A DNA stretch of 64,000 nt from JACDER01 sp963717765. Its GTDB lineage: Bacteria > Actinomycetota > Thermoleophilia > Gaiellales > Gaiellaceae. Numbering within the stretch: position 1 is the stretch's first letter; every line of letters begins with the position of its first letter. A model generated the notes under the pieces. It saw nothing but the letters and a program-made list of their open reading frames with translations, searched no databases and was not told the origin of the DNA. Location: the NCBI GenBank assembly GCA_963717765.1, contig CAVQWX010000002.1, positions 62,001-126,000 on the forward strand, in the 5' to 3' direction. Shown one piece after another: positions 15,624 through 24,477 of the stretch. A program made the position numbers and the translations under genes.

Positions 15624-17009
15624 TCAGCCCGGCTGGATGTTCTGGTTGACGTGGAAGAAGTTGTCCGGGTCGTACTTCGACTTGATCTGCCTCAGCCGCT
15701 CGTAGTTGTCCCGGTAGGTCGCCTGAACGCGCTCCTGGCCCTCTTCCAGGCCCATCATGTTCAGCGGGCCTCCGCCGAGCGAGTACGGGTGCAGAGCCTC
15801 GAAGTAGTCGACGCACCACTCCTTGATCTCGTCCTTCAGTGCGGGATCGGGATCGACGCCGATGATCACCTGCGCGAAGTTTGCGTCGCGGTACGACCAG
15901 GCCGTGTCGTTCTTGCCGACCCGCTGCTGCGCTCCGTCGATCGGATAGAGGTGCATCCCCGACTTCCAGGTCGCCATCTTCGCGCCCCACTCCGCGTGAA
16001 GTGCAACCGCGTCGTCCGGGACCTCCGCGACGAAGTCGGCGCGCCAGTACCACTGGTCGCCGGCTGGGTACAGGCCGTCGAAGAGGGAGTTCAGAACGGG
16101 GAAGGGCAGCTCCTGCACGGCGTCGAGCGCCGGGTCGAGGGCGCGGGCCGGCGCAAGCAGCTCTTCCGCCTGCTCGAGGTCGGTGCAGCACCAGACGACG
16201 CCGCACATCTTGTGGAGATAGAGCTCCTCGGGGAACGGAGGCGCGGGCGGGATGCTGTGGAAATTGAAGAACCCGCCGAGCGACTCGGGCTGCTCGCCGA
16301 TGAAGGCGCGGTACCAGCCGAGGATCTCTTCCGCGCGCTCGACCGGCCAGAACATCGGCCCGCCGACGACGTTCTTGACCGGAACGAGCCGGTACGTCAG
16401 CGAGGTGACGACGCCGAAGTTGCCGCCCCCGCCCCTGATCGCCCAGAAGAGGTCCTCGTTCTTGTCCTCGCTCGCCTTGACGAAGCCTCCGTCCGCGAGA
16501 ACGAGGTCCGCGGAGAGCAGGTTGTCGATCGTGAGCCCGTGGCCGCGGGTCAGGTGACCCGTCCCTCCCCCCAGCGTCAGTCCCGCGGCGCCGGTAGTCG
16601 AGATGATGCCGGCTGGAACCGCGAGGCCGAACGCGTGCGTGGCGTGGTCGACGTCGCCGAGCAGCGCGCCGCCGCCGACGGTCACAGTGCGTGCGCCGGG
16701 ATCGACGCGGACGTTGTTCGCCGCGGACATGTCGATCACGAGCCCGTCGTCCACCGAGCCCAGACCACCGCCGTTGTGGCCTCCGCCGCGGATGGCCGTG
16801 TCGAGGCCGTTTTCGCGGGCGAAGTTCACCGCGGTGATGACGTCGGCCACGTCGCGGCACCGGACGATGAACGCCGGCCGCTTGTCGATCATCGCGTTGT
16901 AGAGCGCCCGCGCTTCGTCGTATCCGCTGTCCGCGGGCTCGATGACGTCTCCTCGCACCGGTTCGCGGAGCGCGATACCGGGCTCTTGCGCTACTGCCAT
17001 GTCTGTCAT
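15624..17009 (-). CDS. FAD-linked oxidoreductase (berberine-bridge/PCMH type)
   Basis: This 461-residue flavoprotein has the PCMH FAD-binding fold: RCRDVADVITAVNFARENG, then RGGGHNGGG with H78 as the probable covalent 8-alpha-histidyl FAD ligand, and GLTLGGGTGHLTRGHGLTID. The Cys used for bicovalent attachment in plant BBE enzymes is absent. The BBE C-terminal motif YDPDNFFHVNQNI closes the protein. Substrates of bacterial relatives are sugars, alcohols or secondary metabolites. The ATG at 17009 has AAGGAG six bases upstream, unlike the ATG at 17015. It is divergent from a TetR gene across a palindrome and is the obvious target. Confidence 0.9.
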   Translation of the reverse strand: MTDMAVAQEPGIALREPVRGDVIEPADSGYDEARALYNAMIDKRPAFIVRCRDVADVITAVNFARENGLDTAIRGGGHNGGGLGSVDDGLVIDMSAANNVRVDPGARTVTVGGGALLGDVDHATHAFGLAVPAGIISTTGAAGLTLGGGTGHLTRGHGLTIDNLLSADLVLADGGFVKASEDKNEDLFWAIRGGGGNFGVVTSLTYRLVPVKNVVGGPMFWPVERAEEILGWYRAFIGEQPESLGGFFNFHSIPPAPPFPEELYLHKMCGVVWCCTDLEQAEELLAPARALDPALDAVQELPFPVLNSLFDGLYPAGDQWYWRADFVAEVPDDAVALHAEWGAKMATWKSGMHLYPIDGAQQRVGKNDTAWSYRDANFAQVIIGVDPDPALKDEIKEWCVDYFEALHPYSLGGGPLNMMGLEEGQERVQATYRDNYERLRQIKSKYDPDNFFHVNQNIQPG

Positions 17010-17031
17010 GGACATCTCCTTCCTAATTTTG

Positions 17032-17045
17032 GTCGGTTGACCGAC
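17032..17045. promoter_or_regulatory. Probable TetR operator
   Basis: GTCGGT-TG-ACCGAC is an inverted repeat with 6-base arms and a 2-base spacer. It is centred between the divergent FAD oxidoreductase (start 17009) and TetR (start 17070) genes and overlaps the region where both promoters must lie. This is the classic layout for TetR-family control of a divergent target plus autoregulation. Confidence 0.65.
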
Positions 17046-17069
17046 TAATAATGCGATAGAATGGCGGCG

Positions 17070-17690
17070 ATGTCAACTGCGAACGACAAGATCGACCTGC
17101 GCAGGGCCCGAGGCGCCGACACGAAGGCGCTGATCCTCGACGCGGCGCGCGACGCCCTCGCGACCGATGGCTATGCACATACGACCACGAGGTCGATCGC
17201 GGAACGCGCAGGCGTGCAGCTCTCCCTCGTCCACTACCACTTCGAAGGAAAGCAGCGGCTGCTCGCCGAGGTGCTCACCCGCGAGAACGACCGCCTGCTC
17301 GAGCGACAGCGCGAGCTCTTCGCAGGCCCCGGCCCGGTGGCGGACAAGTGGCGGGCCGCGTGCGCGTACCTCGACGAGGACTTGCGCTCGGGGTACGTGC
17401 GCATCCTGTGGGAGCTCTGGGCGGTCGGCCTGTCCGAGCCGGACCTTGCGGCGCGTTGGCGCGCAGCGGTCTCGGGGTGGCGAGAGCTGATCGCGCACAT
17501 TGCTGCGGAATGGAGCGCGTCGCTGGAGACTCCGCTTCCGGTCTCTGCCCAGGTGCTGACGACGCTCGTGGCGAACGCCTTCCAGGGGGCCGAAGCGGAG
17601 ATCCTCGCCGGCGTGAACGAGCAGGAGTCGCCGCATCTCGAGGCGCTCGAGAGCATCGCCGACCTGATCGAGTGGGCGGAGAGGAGATGA
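17070..17690 (+). CDS. TetR-family transcriptional regulator
   Basis: The N-terminal helix-turn-helix reads TKALILDAARDALATDGYAH then TTTRSIAERAGVQLSLVHYH, followed by a helical ligand domain to residue ~206. The ATG at 17070 is preferred over one at 17061 because TAGAAT (17057-17062) ends seven bases before it, giving a leaderless mRNA. It should repress the divergent FAD oxidoreductase through the palindrome at 17032-17045. It also overlaps the hydrolase-glycosyltransferase gene by four bases, which suggests common control. The ligand is unknown. Confidence 0.9.
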   Translation: MSTANDKIDLRRARGADTKALILDAARDALATDGYAHTTTRSIAERAGVQLSLVHYHFEGKQRLLAEVLTRENDRLLERQRELFAGPGPVADKWRAACAYLDEDLRSGYVRILWELWAVGLSEPDLAARWRAAVSGWRELIAHIAAEWSASLETPLPVSAQVLTTLVANAFQGAEAEILAGVNEQESPHLEALESIADLIEWAERR

Positions 17691-19864
17691 CGATCGTCGA
17701 ACGAGTCCGCTCCGGTGAACAGACGCGGGCCCGCTACCCGGACGAGGAGGGATTCGTCGAGCGCGACGGCGTCTCGGTGTTCTGGGAGCGCTACGGCGAC
17801 GGCGAGCCGACTGTGCTGTTCCTGCCGACCTGGTCGATCATCCATTCGCGCACCTGGAAGGCGCAGGTTCCCTATCTGTCCCGTCACTGCCGCGTCGTGA
17901 CGTTCGACGGACGGGGGAACGGCAGGTCCGACCGGCCGGAGGGGCCTGAAGCGTACGCCGAATCCGAGTTCGCCGCTGACGCCCTCTCAGTCCTCGACGC
18001 CACGGAGACCGACAAGGCGTTCCTAGTCGGCTTCTCGATGGGGGCGCAGCGCACGCTTCTGCTCGCGGCAGAGCACCCGGAGCGTGTGGAAGGAGTCGTT
18101 TTCATCGGCCCGGCCGTACCGCTAGGGGTGCAGACGGCGCGCGTGAAGGCTCTGGCCTCGTTCGAAGAGCGCCTCGACAGCTACGAGGGCTGGCACCGCT
18201 TCAACCGCCACTACTGGCTCGAGCACTACGCCGACTTCCTCCAGTACTTCTTCTCCCAGGTCTTCTGCGAGCCACACTCGACGAAGCAGATCGAGGACTC
18301 GGTCGGCTGGGGGCTCGAGACGACGCCCGAGACCCTGGTCGACACGGCGCTCGCGCCGGGGCTCGACGAGGCGGCAACCCGTGAGCTCGCGGCCAGGATC
18401 CGCTGCCCGGTGCTCGTGCTGCACGGAGACCAGGACGCGATTCGCTCCCACTCGTCGGGAGCGGCGCTCGCCGAGGCGGCCGGCGGGACGATCGTCACGC
18501 TCGAGGGCTCGGGCCACGCGCCGCACGCGCGCGACCCCGTCGCCGTGAACCTGCTGCTGCGCGACTTCTTCGCACCCCCGCCGCCTGCGTCTCGCTGGGT
18601 TCGGGGGAAGTCGCGCCGCAAGCGGGCGCTCTACATCTCGTCCCCGATCGGGCTCGGGCATGCCCAGCGCGACGTCGCGATCGCCGACGAGCTACGCGCC
18701 CTCCACCCGGACCTCGAGATCGACTGGCTCGCGCAGCATCCGGTGACGGCTGTCCTCGAGGAGCGCGGCGAGCGCGTTCACCCGGCGAGCCGCCTGCTGG
18801 CCAACGAGTCGCACCACATCGAGACCGAGTCGGCCGAGCACGACCTGCACTGCTTCCAGGCCCTGCGCCGGATGGACGAGATCCTGATCGCCAACTTCAT
18901 GCTCTTCCACGACGTGGTGCGCGACGAGCAGTACGACCTCTGGATCGGGGACGAGGCGTGGGAGCTCGACTACTACCTGCACGAGAATCCCGAGCAGAAA
19001 CAGGCGGCCTATGCCTGGCTGACCGACTTCGTCGGCTTCCTCCCGATGCCCGACGGCGGCGAGCACGAGAGCTTCCTGACGGCGGACTACAACGCCGAGA
19101 TGATCGAGCACATTGCGCGCTACCCGCGCGTTCGCGACCGCGCGATCTTCGTCGGCAACCCCGACGACATCGTCGGCGACCCGTTCGGCCCGGACCTGCC
19201 GATGATCCGGGACTGGACCGAGAGGCACTTCGACTTCTCCGGGTACGTGACCGGCTTCGACCCGGAGGAGCTGGCCGATCGCGAGCGCCTGCGCGCCGAG
19301 CTCGGCTACGCCGCGGACGAGCGGCTCTGCCTCGTCTCGGTCGGCGGTTCGGGCGTGGGAGCCGACCTGCTCCGGCGGGTGATGGAGGCCTACCCTGAGG
19401 CGAAAGAGCGCGTGCCCGACCTACGGATGGTCGTCGTCGCCGGCCCGCGCATCGACCCGGCGAGCCTTCCCTCCTGGGCGCTGGAGGCGACGCCCGGCCG
19501 GAAGAGCAAGCCGCCTTCGGCGGCGGACGGGCTCGAGATCCGCGCCTACGTGCACGAGCTCTACCGCCACCTGGCCGCCAGCGACCTCGCGGTCGTCCAG
19601 GGCGGACTGACGACGTCGATGGAACTGACCGCCAACGGGCGCCCGTTCTTGTACTTCCCGCTCCGCCACCACTTCGAGCAGAACTTCCACGTCCGCCACC
19701 GGCTCGGCCGGTACGGCGCGGGCCGTGCGATGGACTTCGAGACCGAAACGCCGGAGACGATCGCGGCCGCGATCGCCGAGGAGATCGGCCGCGAGGTGGA
19801 CTACCGTCCGGTCGAGCGGGACGGCGCCGCGCGCGCCGCGGCGATGATCGCAGAGTTGCTCTAG
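17687..19864 (+). CDS. Alpha/beta hydrolase fused to a GT-B glycosyltransferase
   Basis: This 725-residue protein has two complete domains. Residues ~1-300 form an alpha/beta hydrolase (oxyanion region FLPTWS, nucleophile S118 in GFSMGAQ, acid in HGDQDAI, His in GSGHAPHARDP). Residues ~305-725 form a UDP-glycosyltransferase-like GT-B enzyme (ALYISSPIGLGHAQRDVAIA at the acceptor side; donor site VVQGGLTTSMELTANGRPFL then YFPLRHHFEQN). A basic linker (GKSRRKRA) joins them. The ATG overlaps the TetR stop by four bases and follows GGAGAGGAG. It could make and unmake an ester- or glycoside-modified metabolite, but the substrate is unknown. The continuous frame argues against an assembly artefact. 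Confidence 0.85.
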   Translation: MTIVERVRSGEQTRARYPDEEGFVERDGVSVFWERYGDGEPTVLFLPTWSIIHSRTWKAQVPYLSRHCRVVTFDGRGNGRSDRPEGPEAYAESEFAADALSVLDATETDKAFLVGFSMGAQRTLLLAAEHPERVEGVVFIGPAVPLGVQTARVKALASFEERLDSYEGWHRFNRHYWLEHYADFLQYFFSQVFCEPHSTKQIEDSVGWGLETTPETLVDTALAPGLDEAATRELAARIRCPVLVLHGDQDAIRSHSSGAALAEAAGGTIVTLEGSGHAPHARDPVAVNLLLRDFFAPPPPASRWVRGKSRRKRALYISSPIGLGHAQRDVAIADELRALHPDLEIDWLAQHPVTAVLEERGERVHPASRLLANESHHIETESAEHDLHCFQALRRMDEILIANFMLFHDVVRDEQYDLWIGDEAWELDYYLHENPEQKQAAYAWLTDFVGFLPMPDGGEHESFLTADYNAEMIEHIARYPRVRDRAIFVGNPDDIVGDPFGPDLPMIRDWTERHFDFSGYVTGFDPEELADRERLRAELGYAADERLCLVSVGGSGVGADLLRRVMEAYPEAKERVPDLRMVVVAGPRIDPASLPSWALEATPGRKSKPPSAADGLEIRAYVHELYRHLAASDLAVVQGGLTTSMELTANGRPFLYFPLRHHFEQNFHVRHRLGRYGAGRAMDFETETPETIAAAIAEEIGREVDYRPVERDGAARAAAMIAELL

Positions 19865-19904
19865 CGTCCTAACGGGGCGGTCGTAACCGACGCCCCAAAG
19901 ACAG

Positions 19905-20021
19905 GGGGTCTGACCCCGGTTTCCACAGGTGCCACGATTCCACGAAAGGCGTGGCGGCGTACGGACGTGTCCCGCCGCGGCAGGCGGGGGGCGAACGGAA
20001 GTGTGACGATCTATGCGCAGG
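19905..20021. repeat. Dispersed composite repeat, copy 2
   Basis: GGGGTCTGACCCC (19905-19917) followed by GGTTTCCACA matches copy 1 at 15451. The 26-base terminal block at 19996-20021 is identical to 15544-15569. The middle differs but has the same length class (about 80 bases). It occupies the gap between the glycosyltransferase fusion and the convergent hpnH gene. Confidence 0.7.
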
Positions 20022-20034
20022 CGGCCGGCATGTG

Positions 20035-21042
20035 CTACGCGCGGGAAGCGAATGCCCGCAGCGATTCGCGCAGCGAGCCCATCGAGGCGAGCACGGCGGT
20101 CGGCTCGTAGCCGCAGTGGGCCATGCAGTTGTCGCAGCGCGGATCGTTGCCGCGTCCATACTTCGACCAGTCGGTCGTTTCGAGGAGCTCCTGGTATGTC
20201 TCGGCGTAGCCGTCCGACATGAGGTAGCAGGGGCGCTGCCAGCCGAAGATCGAGTACGACGGGATGCCCCACGGCGTGCACTGGAAGTCGGCCTTTCCTT
20301 CGAGGAAGTCGAGGAAGAGCGGCGTGTGGTTGAGTCGCCATTTCTTCCGATTCCCGTTCGCGAAGGCGGCCGAGAAGAGCTTGCGCGACGCGGTGACGCC
20401 GGGGAAGTGCTCCTGGTCGGGCGCCTTCTCGTAGGCGTAGGCCGGCGAGAGCATCATCTGGTCGACCTTCAGCTCGTCGTTCAGGAAGTCGAGCACGTCC
20501 TGCACCGTCTTCGGCGTGTCGGTTGTCAGGAAGGTCGTGTTCGTGTTCACGCGGAAGCCGCGGCGCTGCGCCTCCTTGATCGCGTCGACGGCCTTGTCGA
20601 ACGTCCCTTCGCGCTCGACGAACTCGTCATGGCGCTCGCGCATGCCGTCGAGATGCACCACCCAGGCGAAGTACGGCGAGGGCTCGAAGTTGTCCATCTT
20701 CTTCTCCATCAGGATCCCGTTCGTGCACAGGAAGACGAACTTCTTCCGCCTGATCAGCTCGTTGGCGATCACGTGCACCTCGGGATGGACGAGCGGCTCG
20801 CCGCCCGCGATCGAGACCATGGGCGCGCCGGACTCCTCGATCGCGGCCAGCGCCTTGTCCACCGGCATCCGCTGCTTGAGGATGTGTTGTGGATACTGGA
20901 TCTTCCCGCAGAACGAGCAGGCCAGATTGCACTGGAAAAGCGGCTCGAGCTCGACAAGCAACGGGTACTTGTCCGTCCGCTTGACCTTCTGCTTCAGCAG
21001 GTAGTGGGCGATGCGCGCGCTCTGCCGGAGAGGGATGGACAT
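20035..21042 (-). CDS. hpnH: Adenosyl-hopene transferase HpnH (radical SAM)
   Basis: This 335-residue radical SAM enzyme has the CxxxCxxC cluster motif CNLACSFC (C38, C42, C45) and the GGE-type SAM motif in SIAGGEPLVHP. The C-terminal cysteines (RPCYLM, CDNCMAHCGYEPTA) are typical of the SPASM-like tail of HpnH. The reaction adds the 5'-deoxyadenosyl radical to hopene, making adenosylhopane, the first step of bacteriohopanepolyol side-chain synthesis. It is the last of eight overlapping hopanoid genes; its ATG shares a base with the hpnG stop (TGATG). Confidence 0.95.
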   Translation of the reverse strand: MSIPLRQSARIAHYLLKQKVKRTDKYPLLVELEPLFQCNLACSFCGKIQYPQHILKQRMPVDKALAAIEESGAPMVSIAGGEPLVHPEVHVIANELIRRKKFVFLCTNGILMEKKMDNFEPSPYFAWVVHLDGMRERHDEFVEREGTFDKAVDAIKEAQRRGFRVNTNTTFLTTDTPKTVQDVLDFLNDELKVDQMMLSPAYAYEKAPDQEHFPGVTASRKLFSAAFANGNRKKWRLNHTPLFLDFLEGKADFQCTPWGIPSYSIFGWQRPCYLMSDGYAETYQELLETTDWSKYGRGNDPRCDNCMAHCGYEPTAVLASMGSLRESLRAFASRA

Positions 21043-21632
21043 CAGCTGACGGCGAGACTAGCACTGTGCTCGGAGATCCGTCCAGAGCACGCCTCGACCC
21101 AGTCGACGAAGGCGGAGGACGCCCGGCGGAGCGTCCACAGGCCGCGCACTCCGGCCAGGAGCGTGCGCGGGCTCGCGAGCCGCCGGTCGGCCGTGTCTAC
21201 CACCACTCGGAGGACTGCGACGGGACGGTCGAGTGCGGCTTCGGCGATCCACGCGGACTCCATGTCGACGGCGATCACGCCTGCGTCGCGGAGGGCGAGC
21301 CGCTCGTCCCGTCCGAGAATCTTGGACGCGGTGTAGACCGTTCCCGACGTCGTCTTCAGGCCCATCCGGCGGAGCGGCTCGGCGAGGAGTGCGCTGTCCG
21401 GGCAGGGGAGCGTCTTGCCGTCCTCGTGGCGAAGTGCGGTGGCGAGCACCACGTGTCCGGCGCGGAGCGAGGGATCGACCGCGCCGCACAGGCCCGCGAC
21501 GCCGATGGCGTCCGCATCGCCGAAGTCGAGCTGGTGCCGGCCCATTCCCGAGCGCTTGACCTTGATGCCCGGCAGGCCCGAGCGGACGGCGAGCGCCTCG
21601 ATGCGCAGCGGCGCGACGACGACGAGCTTCAT
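21042..21632 (-). CDS. hpnG: Adenosylhopane nucleosidase/phosphorylase-like HpnG
   Basis: This 196-residue protein has a nucleoside-phosphorylase fold (MKLVVVAPLRIEALAVRSGL; GVAGLCGAVDPSLRAGHVVL; VIAVDMESAWIAEAA with the conserved purine/ribose-site ME). In hopanoid clusters this family releases adenine from adenosylhopane to give ribosylhopane or its phosphate. It overlaps shc upstream (ATGA) and hpnH downstream by one base, so translation is coupled. It is shorter than typical purine nucleoside phosphorylases, as usual for HpnG. Confidence 0.9.
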   Translation of the reverse strand: MKLVVVAPLRIEALAVRSGLPGIKVKRSGMGRHQLDFGDADAIGVAGLCGAVDPSLRAGHVVLATALRHEDGKTLPCPDSALLAEPLRRMGLKTTSGTVYTASKILGRDERLALRDAGVIAVDMESAWIAEAALDRPVAVLRVVVDTADRRLASPRTLLAGVRGLWTLRRASSAFVDWVEACSGRISEHSASLAVS

Positions 21633-23482
21633 CGCGCGAAGCGCGCCAGGGCGGTCACGGGAAAGACGAGCCGGTACAGGTGGTAGTTGATGTAGAAGTC
21701 GCCCGGGAAACCGGTGCCGGTGTACCACGGCTCGTCCCACGTCCCGCTCTCCAGTTGCGTGTCGGCGAGCCAGGCGAGCCCGCGCTCGGCCGCGCCCTCC
21801 CGCTCCCCCGCCGCATGTAGGGCGAGAAGCGCCCAGGCGGTCTGGGACGCGGTCGATTCCCCGCGCGCGCTCCATCCGCCGGGGTCGTCGTAGGAGCGCA
21901 TGTCCTCGCCCCAGCCGCCGTCGTCGTTCTGTACATGCTCGAGCCAGCGGACTGCGCGGCGGACGGATTCGTGCTCGGGCGTGATGCCGGCGGCAACGAG
22001 CGCCGGCACGGCGGCTCCCGTCCCGTAGACGTAGTTGCAGCCCCAGCGGCCGAACCAGGAGCCGTCTGGCTCCTGCGCGCGCAACAGCCACTCGATCCCA
22101 CGCCGGGTTGCCTCGTGCCCGGCGAGCCCCTCATGCGCGAGCATCTCGACGACGTGCGCGGTGACGTCGGCGCTCGGGGGGTCGATGACCTCGCCGAAGT
22201 CGCAGAACGGGAGCTTGCGGATCAGTTCCTGGACGTTGTCCGCGTCGAACGCGCCCCAGCCGCCGGCGCGCGACTCCATCCCGATCGTCCACGTGACGCC
22301 GCGTGCGACCGCGTCGTCCAACCCGGGAAGCGAGGCCCGCCGCAGAGCCATGACCACCTCGGCGGTGTCGTCGATATCCGGGTACCAGTCGTTCTCGAAC
22401 TCGAAGGCCCAGCCGCCCGCCGCCAGATTCGGCCGCCGCACCGCCCAGTCGCCGGGGTGCAGCACCTCCTCCTCCAGGAGCCACTTCGCGCCGCGCTGCA
22501 CGGCCGGATGATCGGGCCCGAGGCCGGCGTCGCCGAGACCGATCAGTGCCAGCGCCGTGTCCCAGACGGGCGACTGGCAGGCCTCGAGCCGCCGCATCCC
22601 GTCCTCGACGATCGTGAACGCGTCCAGTCCCTCGAGGCCCTTCTGGATCAGCGGGTGCTCGACGGGATACCCCAGCAGGTTGAGCGCCATCAGCGAGTAG
22701 ACCCAGGGCGGCTGGATCCCGCCCCAGGAGCCGTCGGCCTCTTGCCGGTCGACGATGTAGCGCTCGGCCTTCTTCAGCGCGAGCCGGCGAAGCGCCGTCG
22801 AGGGACGCCGCTCATACCGGTGCAGCAGCTGGTCGAGGCGCTGGAACGCGCCCGGCCATGACGGCAGCGGCTCGAACGGCTCCGGAGGTGTCCCCGTCCG
22901 CAGCTCATCCAGCCTGAAGCGGACCGGCCGGATCGGCTTGTACGCGGACACGACGGTGAGCGCCGCGACCGTCTGCCGCGCCCAGCAGGCGAAGTCGAAG
23001 ATGTTGAGCGGGACAGACGGGGGCAGCAGCATCAGCTCCGGCGGCATCACCGGGACGTCGTCCCACGACCAGAGCCCGAAGAGCGAGAACCAGATCTTGG
23101 TGAAGACGCGCGTGCGCTCGAGCCCGCCCGCGTCGAGGATGTGCTCGCGCGCGCGCCGCATGTGGTCGGCGTCGACCGGGTCGCCGGCCATCTTCAGCGC
23201 GGCATATGACTCGACCGTCGTGGAAAGGTCGGCCGGCGCGCCGTAGAAGTTTCCCCACGTCCCGTCATCGCGCTGCTTCGAGCGGATCCACCTGGCCGAC
23301 ATCTCGGTTTGCTCGTCCGTGCGGATGCCGAGGAACTGTCGGAGGAGGAGATCCTCCGCGTCCATGGTCACGTTGGTCTCGAGCTCGCCCTTCCACCAGC
23401 CGTCCGGCGACTGCAGGGAGAGGAGGTGGTCGACCGCGCGATCGAGCGTCGCCGGGACGGACGTCTGGGCGGTCGCGGTCAA
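21629..23482 (-). CDS. shc: Squalene-hopene cyclase
   Basis: This protein of about 617 residues has the catalytic DIDD motif (residues 369-372) that protonates squalene, and many QW repeats (for example QSPDGWW, QEADGSWGG, QEPDGSWFGRWG, QNDDGGWGE). The C-terminus is the conserved GFPGDFYINYHLYRLVFPVT. A longer frame reaches far upstream but runs through the polyprenyl synthase. The TTG at 23482 is taken as start because it overlaps that gene's stop (TTGA) and follows GGAGAGAG. The enzyme cyclises squalene to hopene/diplopterol at the cytoplasmic membrane. Confidence 0.95.
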   Translation of the reverse strand: MTATAQTSVPATLDRAVDHLLSLQSPDGWWKGELETNVTMDAEDLLLRQFLGIRTDEQTEMSARWIRSKQRDDGTWGNFYGAPADLSTTVESYAALKMAGDPVDADHMRRAREHILDAGGLERTRVFTKIWFSLFGLWSWDDVPVMPPELMLLPPSVPLNIFDFACWARQTVAALTVVSAYKPIRPVRFRLDELRTGTPPEPFEPLPSWPGAFQRLDQLLHRYERRPSTALRRLALKKAERYIVDRQEADGSWGGIQPPWVYSLMALNLLGYPVEHPLIQKGLEGLDAFTIVEDGMRRLEACQSPVWDTALALIGLGDAGLGPDHPAVQRGAKWLLEEEVLHPGDWAVRRPNLAAGGWAFEFENDWYPDIDDTAEVVMALRRASLPGLDDAVARGVTWTIGMESRAGGWGAFDADNVQELIRKLPFCDFGEVIDPPSADVTAHVVEMLAHEGLAGHEATRRGIEWLLRAQEPDGSWFGRWGCNYVYGTGAAVPALVAAGITPEHESVRRAVRWLEHVQNDDGGWGEDMRSYDDPGGWSARGESTASQTAWALLALHAAGEREGAAERGLAWLADTQLESGTWDEPWYTGTGFPGDFYINYHLYRLVFPVTALARFAR

Positions 23483-24477
23483 AACTCTCTCTCCACGATG
23501 AAGCGGGCGAGGCCCTCGAGCTCCTCGCGCGCCGACGGTTCGATCGAAACCCGCTGCAGCTCGCGCAGCGCGAGCCCGAGCCGGCGCTCCGCCTCCTCGG
23601 CCGCGTAGCGCCTCCCGCCGCACGACTCGACGAGCTCGGCGGCCTCGGCGATCTCCGGCTCGGACAGGTCCGGCCGGGACAGCAGCTCGCGGAGCCGGCC
23701 TGCCTCGTCGCATTCCGAGTCCAGCGCGGCCACGACCGGGAGGGAGCTCTTGCGCTGGCGGAGGTCGTTCCAGGTCGGCTTGCCGGTCAGCTCCGGCCGG
23801 CCCCAGATCCCCAGCTGATCGTCCACTGCCTGAAATGCGATCCCGACCTGGATCCCGAAGGAGGCCAGAGCGCCGACCACCTCCCTGTCGCCCGCAGCGA
23901 GGACGGCGCCGATCGAGCTGGCGCACGAGAGCAGCGCGCCGGTCTTGGCCGCGTGCATCGCGATCACCTCCTCGATGCGGACACCCAGCTTTCCTTCGCG
24001 GCTCATGTCCTCGGACTGGCCGGCGATCATTCGCGCGGTCGCGTCCACGAGAAGCGCCGTCGCGCGCATCGCCTCGGGCGTCTCTCGCCGCAGCAGCACC
24101 TGGCTGGCCAGGTTCGCGAGCGCGTCGCCCGCCAGGATCGCGCGCGCCTCGCCGAACACCGTCCAGGCCGTCGCGCGGTGGTGGCGCTCCTGGTCGCGAT
24201 CCATGATGTCGTCGTGGAGCAGGGAGAAGTTGTGGATCAGCTCGACGGCGACGGCCCCGTCCACTGCCGTCTCCGGCGGCGCGCCCACGGCGGCCGCCGA
24301 GGCGAGCGCGAGCGCCGGGCGGACGGCCTTGCCGCCGCCCCCGCCGTTCTCGTCCCATCCGAAGTGGTGCACGGCGACCGCGCGCAGCTCCGGCTCGAGC
24401 GTCTCGACGGCGGAGCGGAGCGCCGGCCACACGAGCTCGCGGGCGCGGTTGAGCGTCTCGGGGAGCGTCGCCGTCAC
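23479..24477 (-). CDS. Trans-polyprenyl diphosphate synthase (FPP/GGPP-type)
   Basis: This 332-residue protein has the first aspartate-rich motif DDIMD (89-93) with the upstream GGGKAVRPALAL IPP-binding lysine/arginine region. The second motif reads DDQLG (219-223), the DDxxG variant seen in many actinobacterial enzymes of this branch. It should condense IPP with allylic diphosphates, probably making the farnesyl diphosphate consumed by HpnC/HpnD. The GTG start overlaps the hpnE stop (GTGA). Chain length cannot be fixed from sequence alone. Confidence 0.9.
   Translation of the reverse strand: MTATLPETLNRARELVWPALRSAVETLEPELRAVAVHHFGWDENGGGGGKAVRPALALASAAAVGAPPETAVDGAVAVELIHNFSLLHDDIMDRDQERHHRATAWTVFGEARAILAGDALANLASQVLLRRETPEAMRATALLVDATARMIAGQSEDMSREGKLGVRIEEVIAMHAAKTGALLSCASSIGAVLAAGDREVVGALASFGIQVGIAFQAVDDQLGIWGRPELTGKPTWNDLRQRKSSLPVVAALDSECDEAGRLRELLSRPDLSEPEIAEAAELVESCGGRRYAAEEAERRLGLALRELQRVSIEPSAREELEGLARFIVEREF

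Noticed and set aside
21629..24430. Squalene-hopene cyclase frame extended to 933 residues
   Set aside because: The upstream 315 residues are a shadow of the polyprenyl synthase; cyclases are ~620-650 residues and a TTG with a ribosome-binding site lies at 23482.
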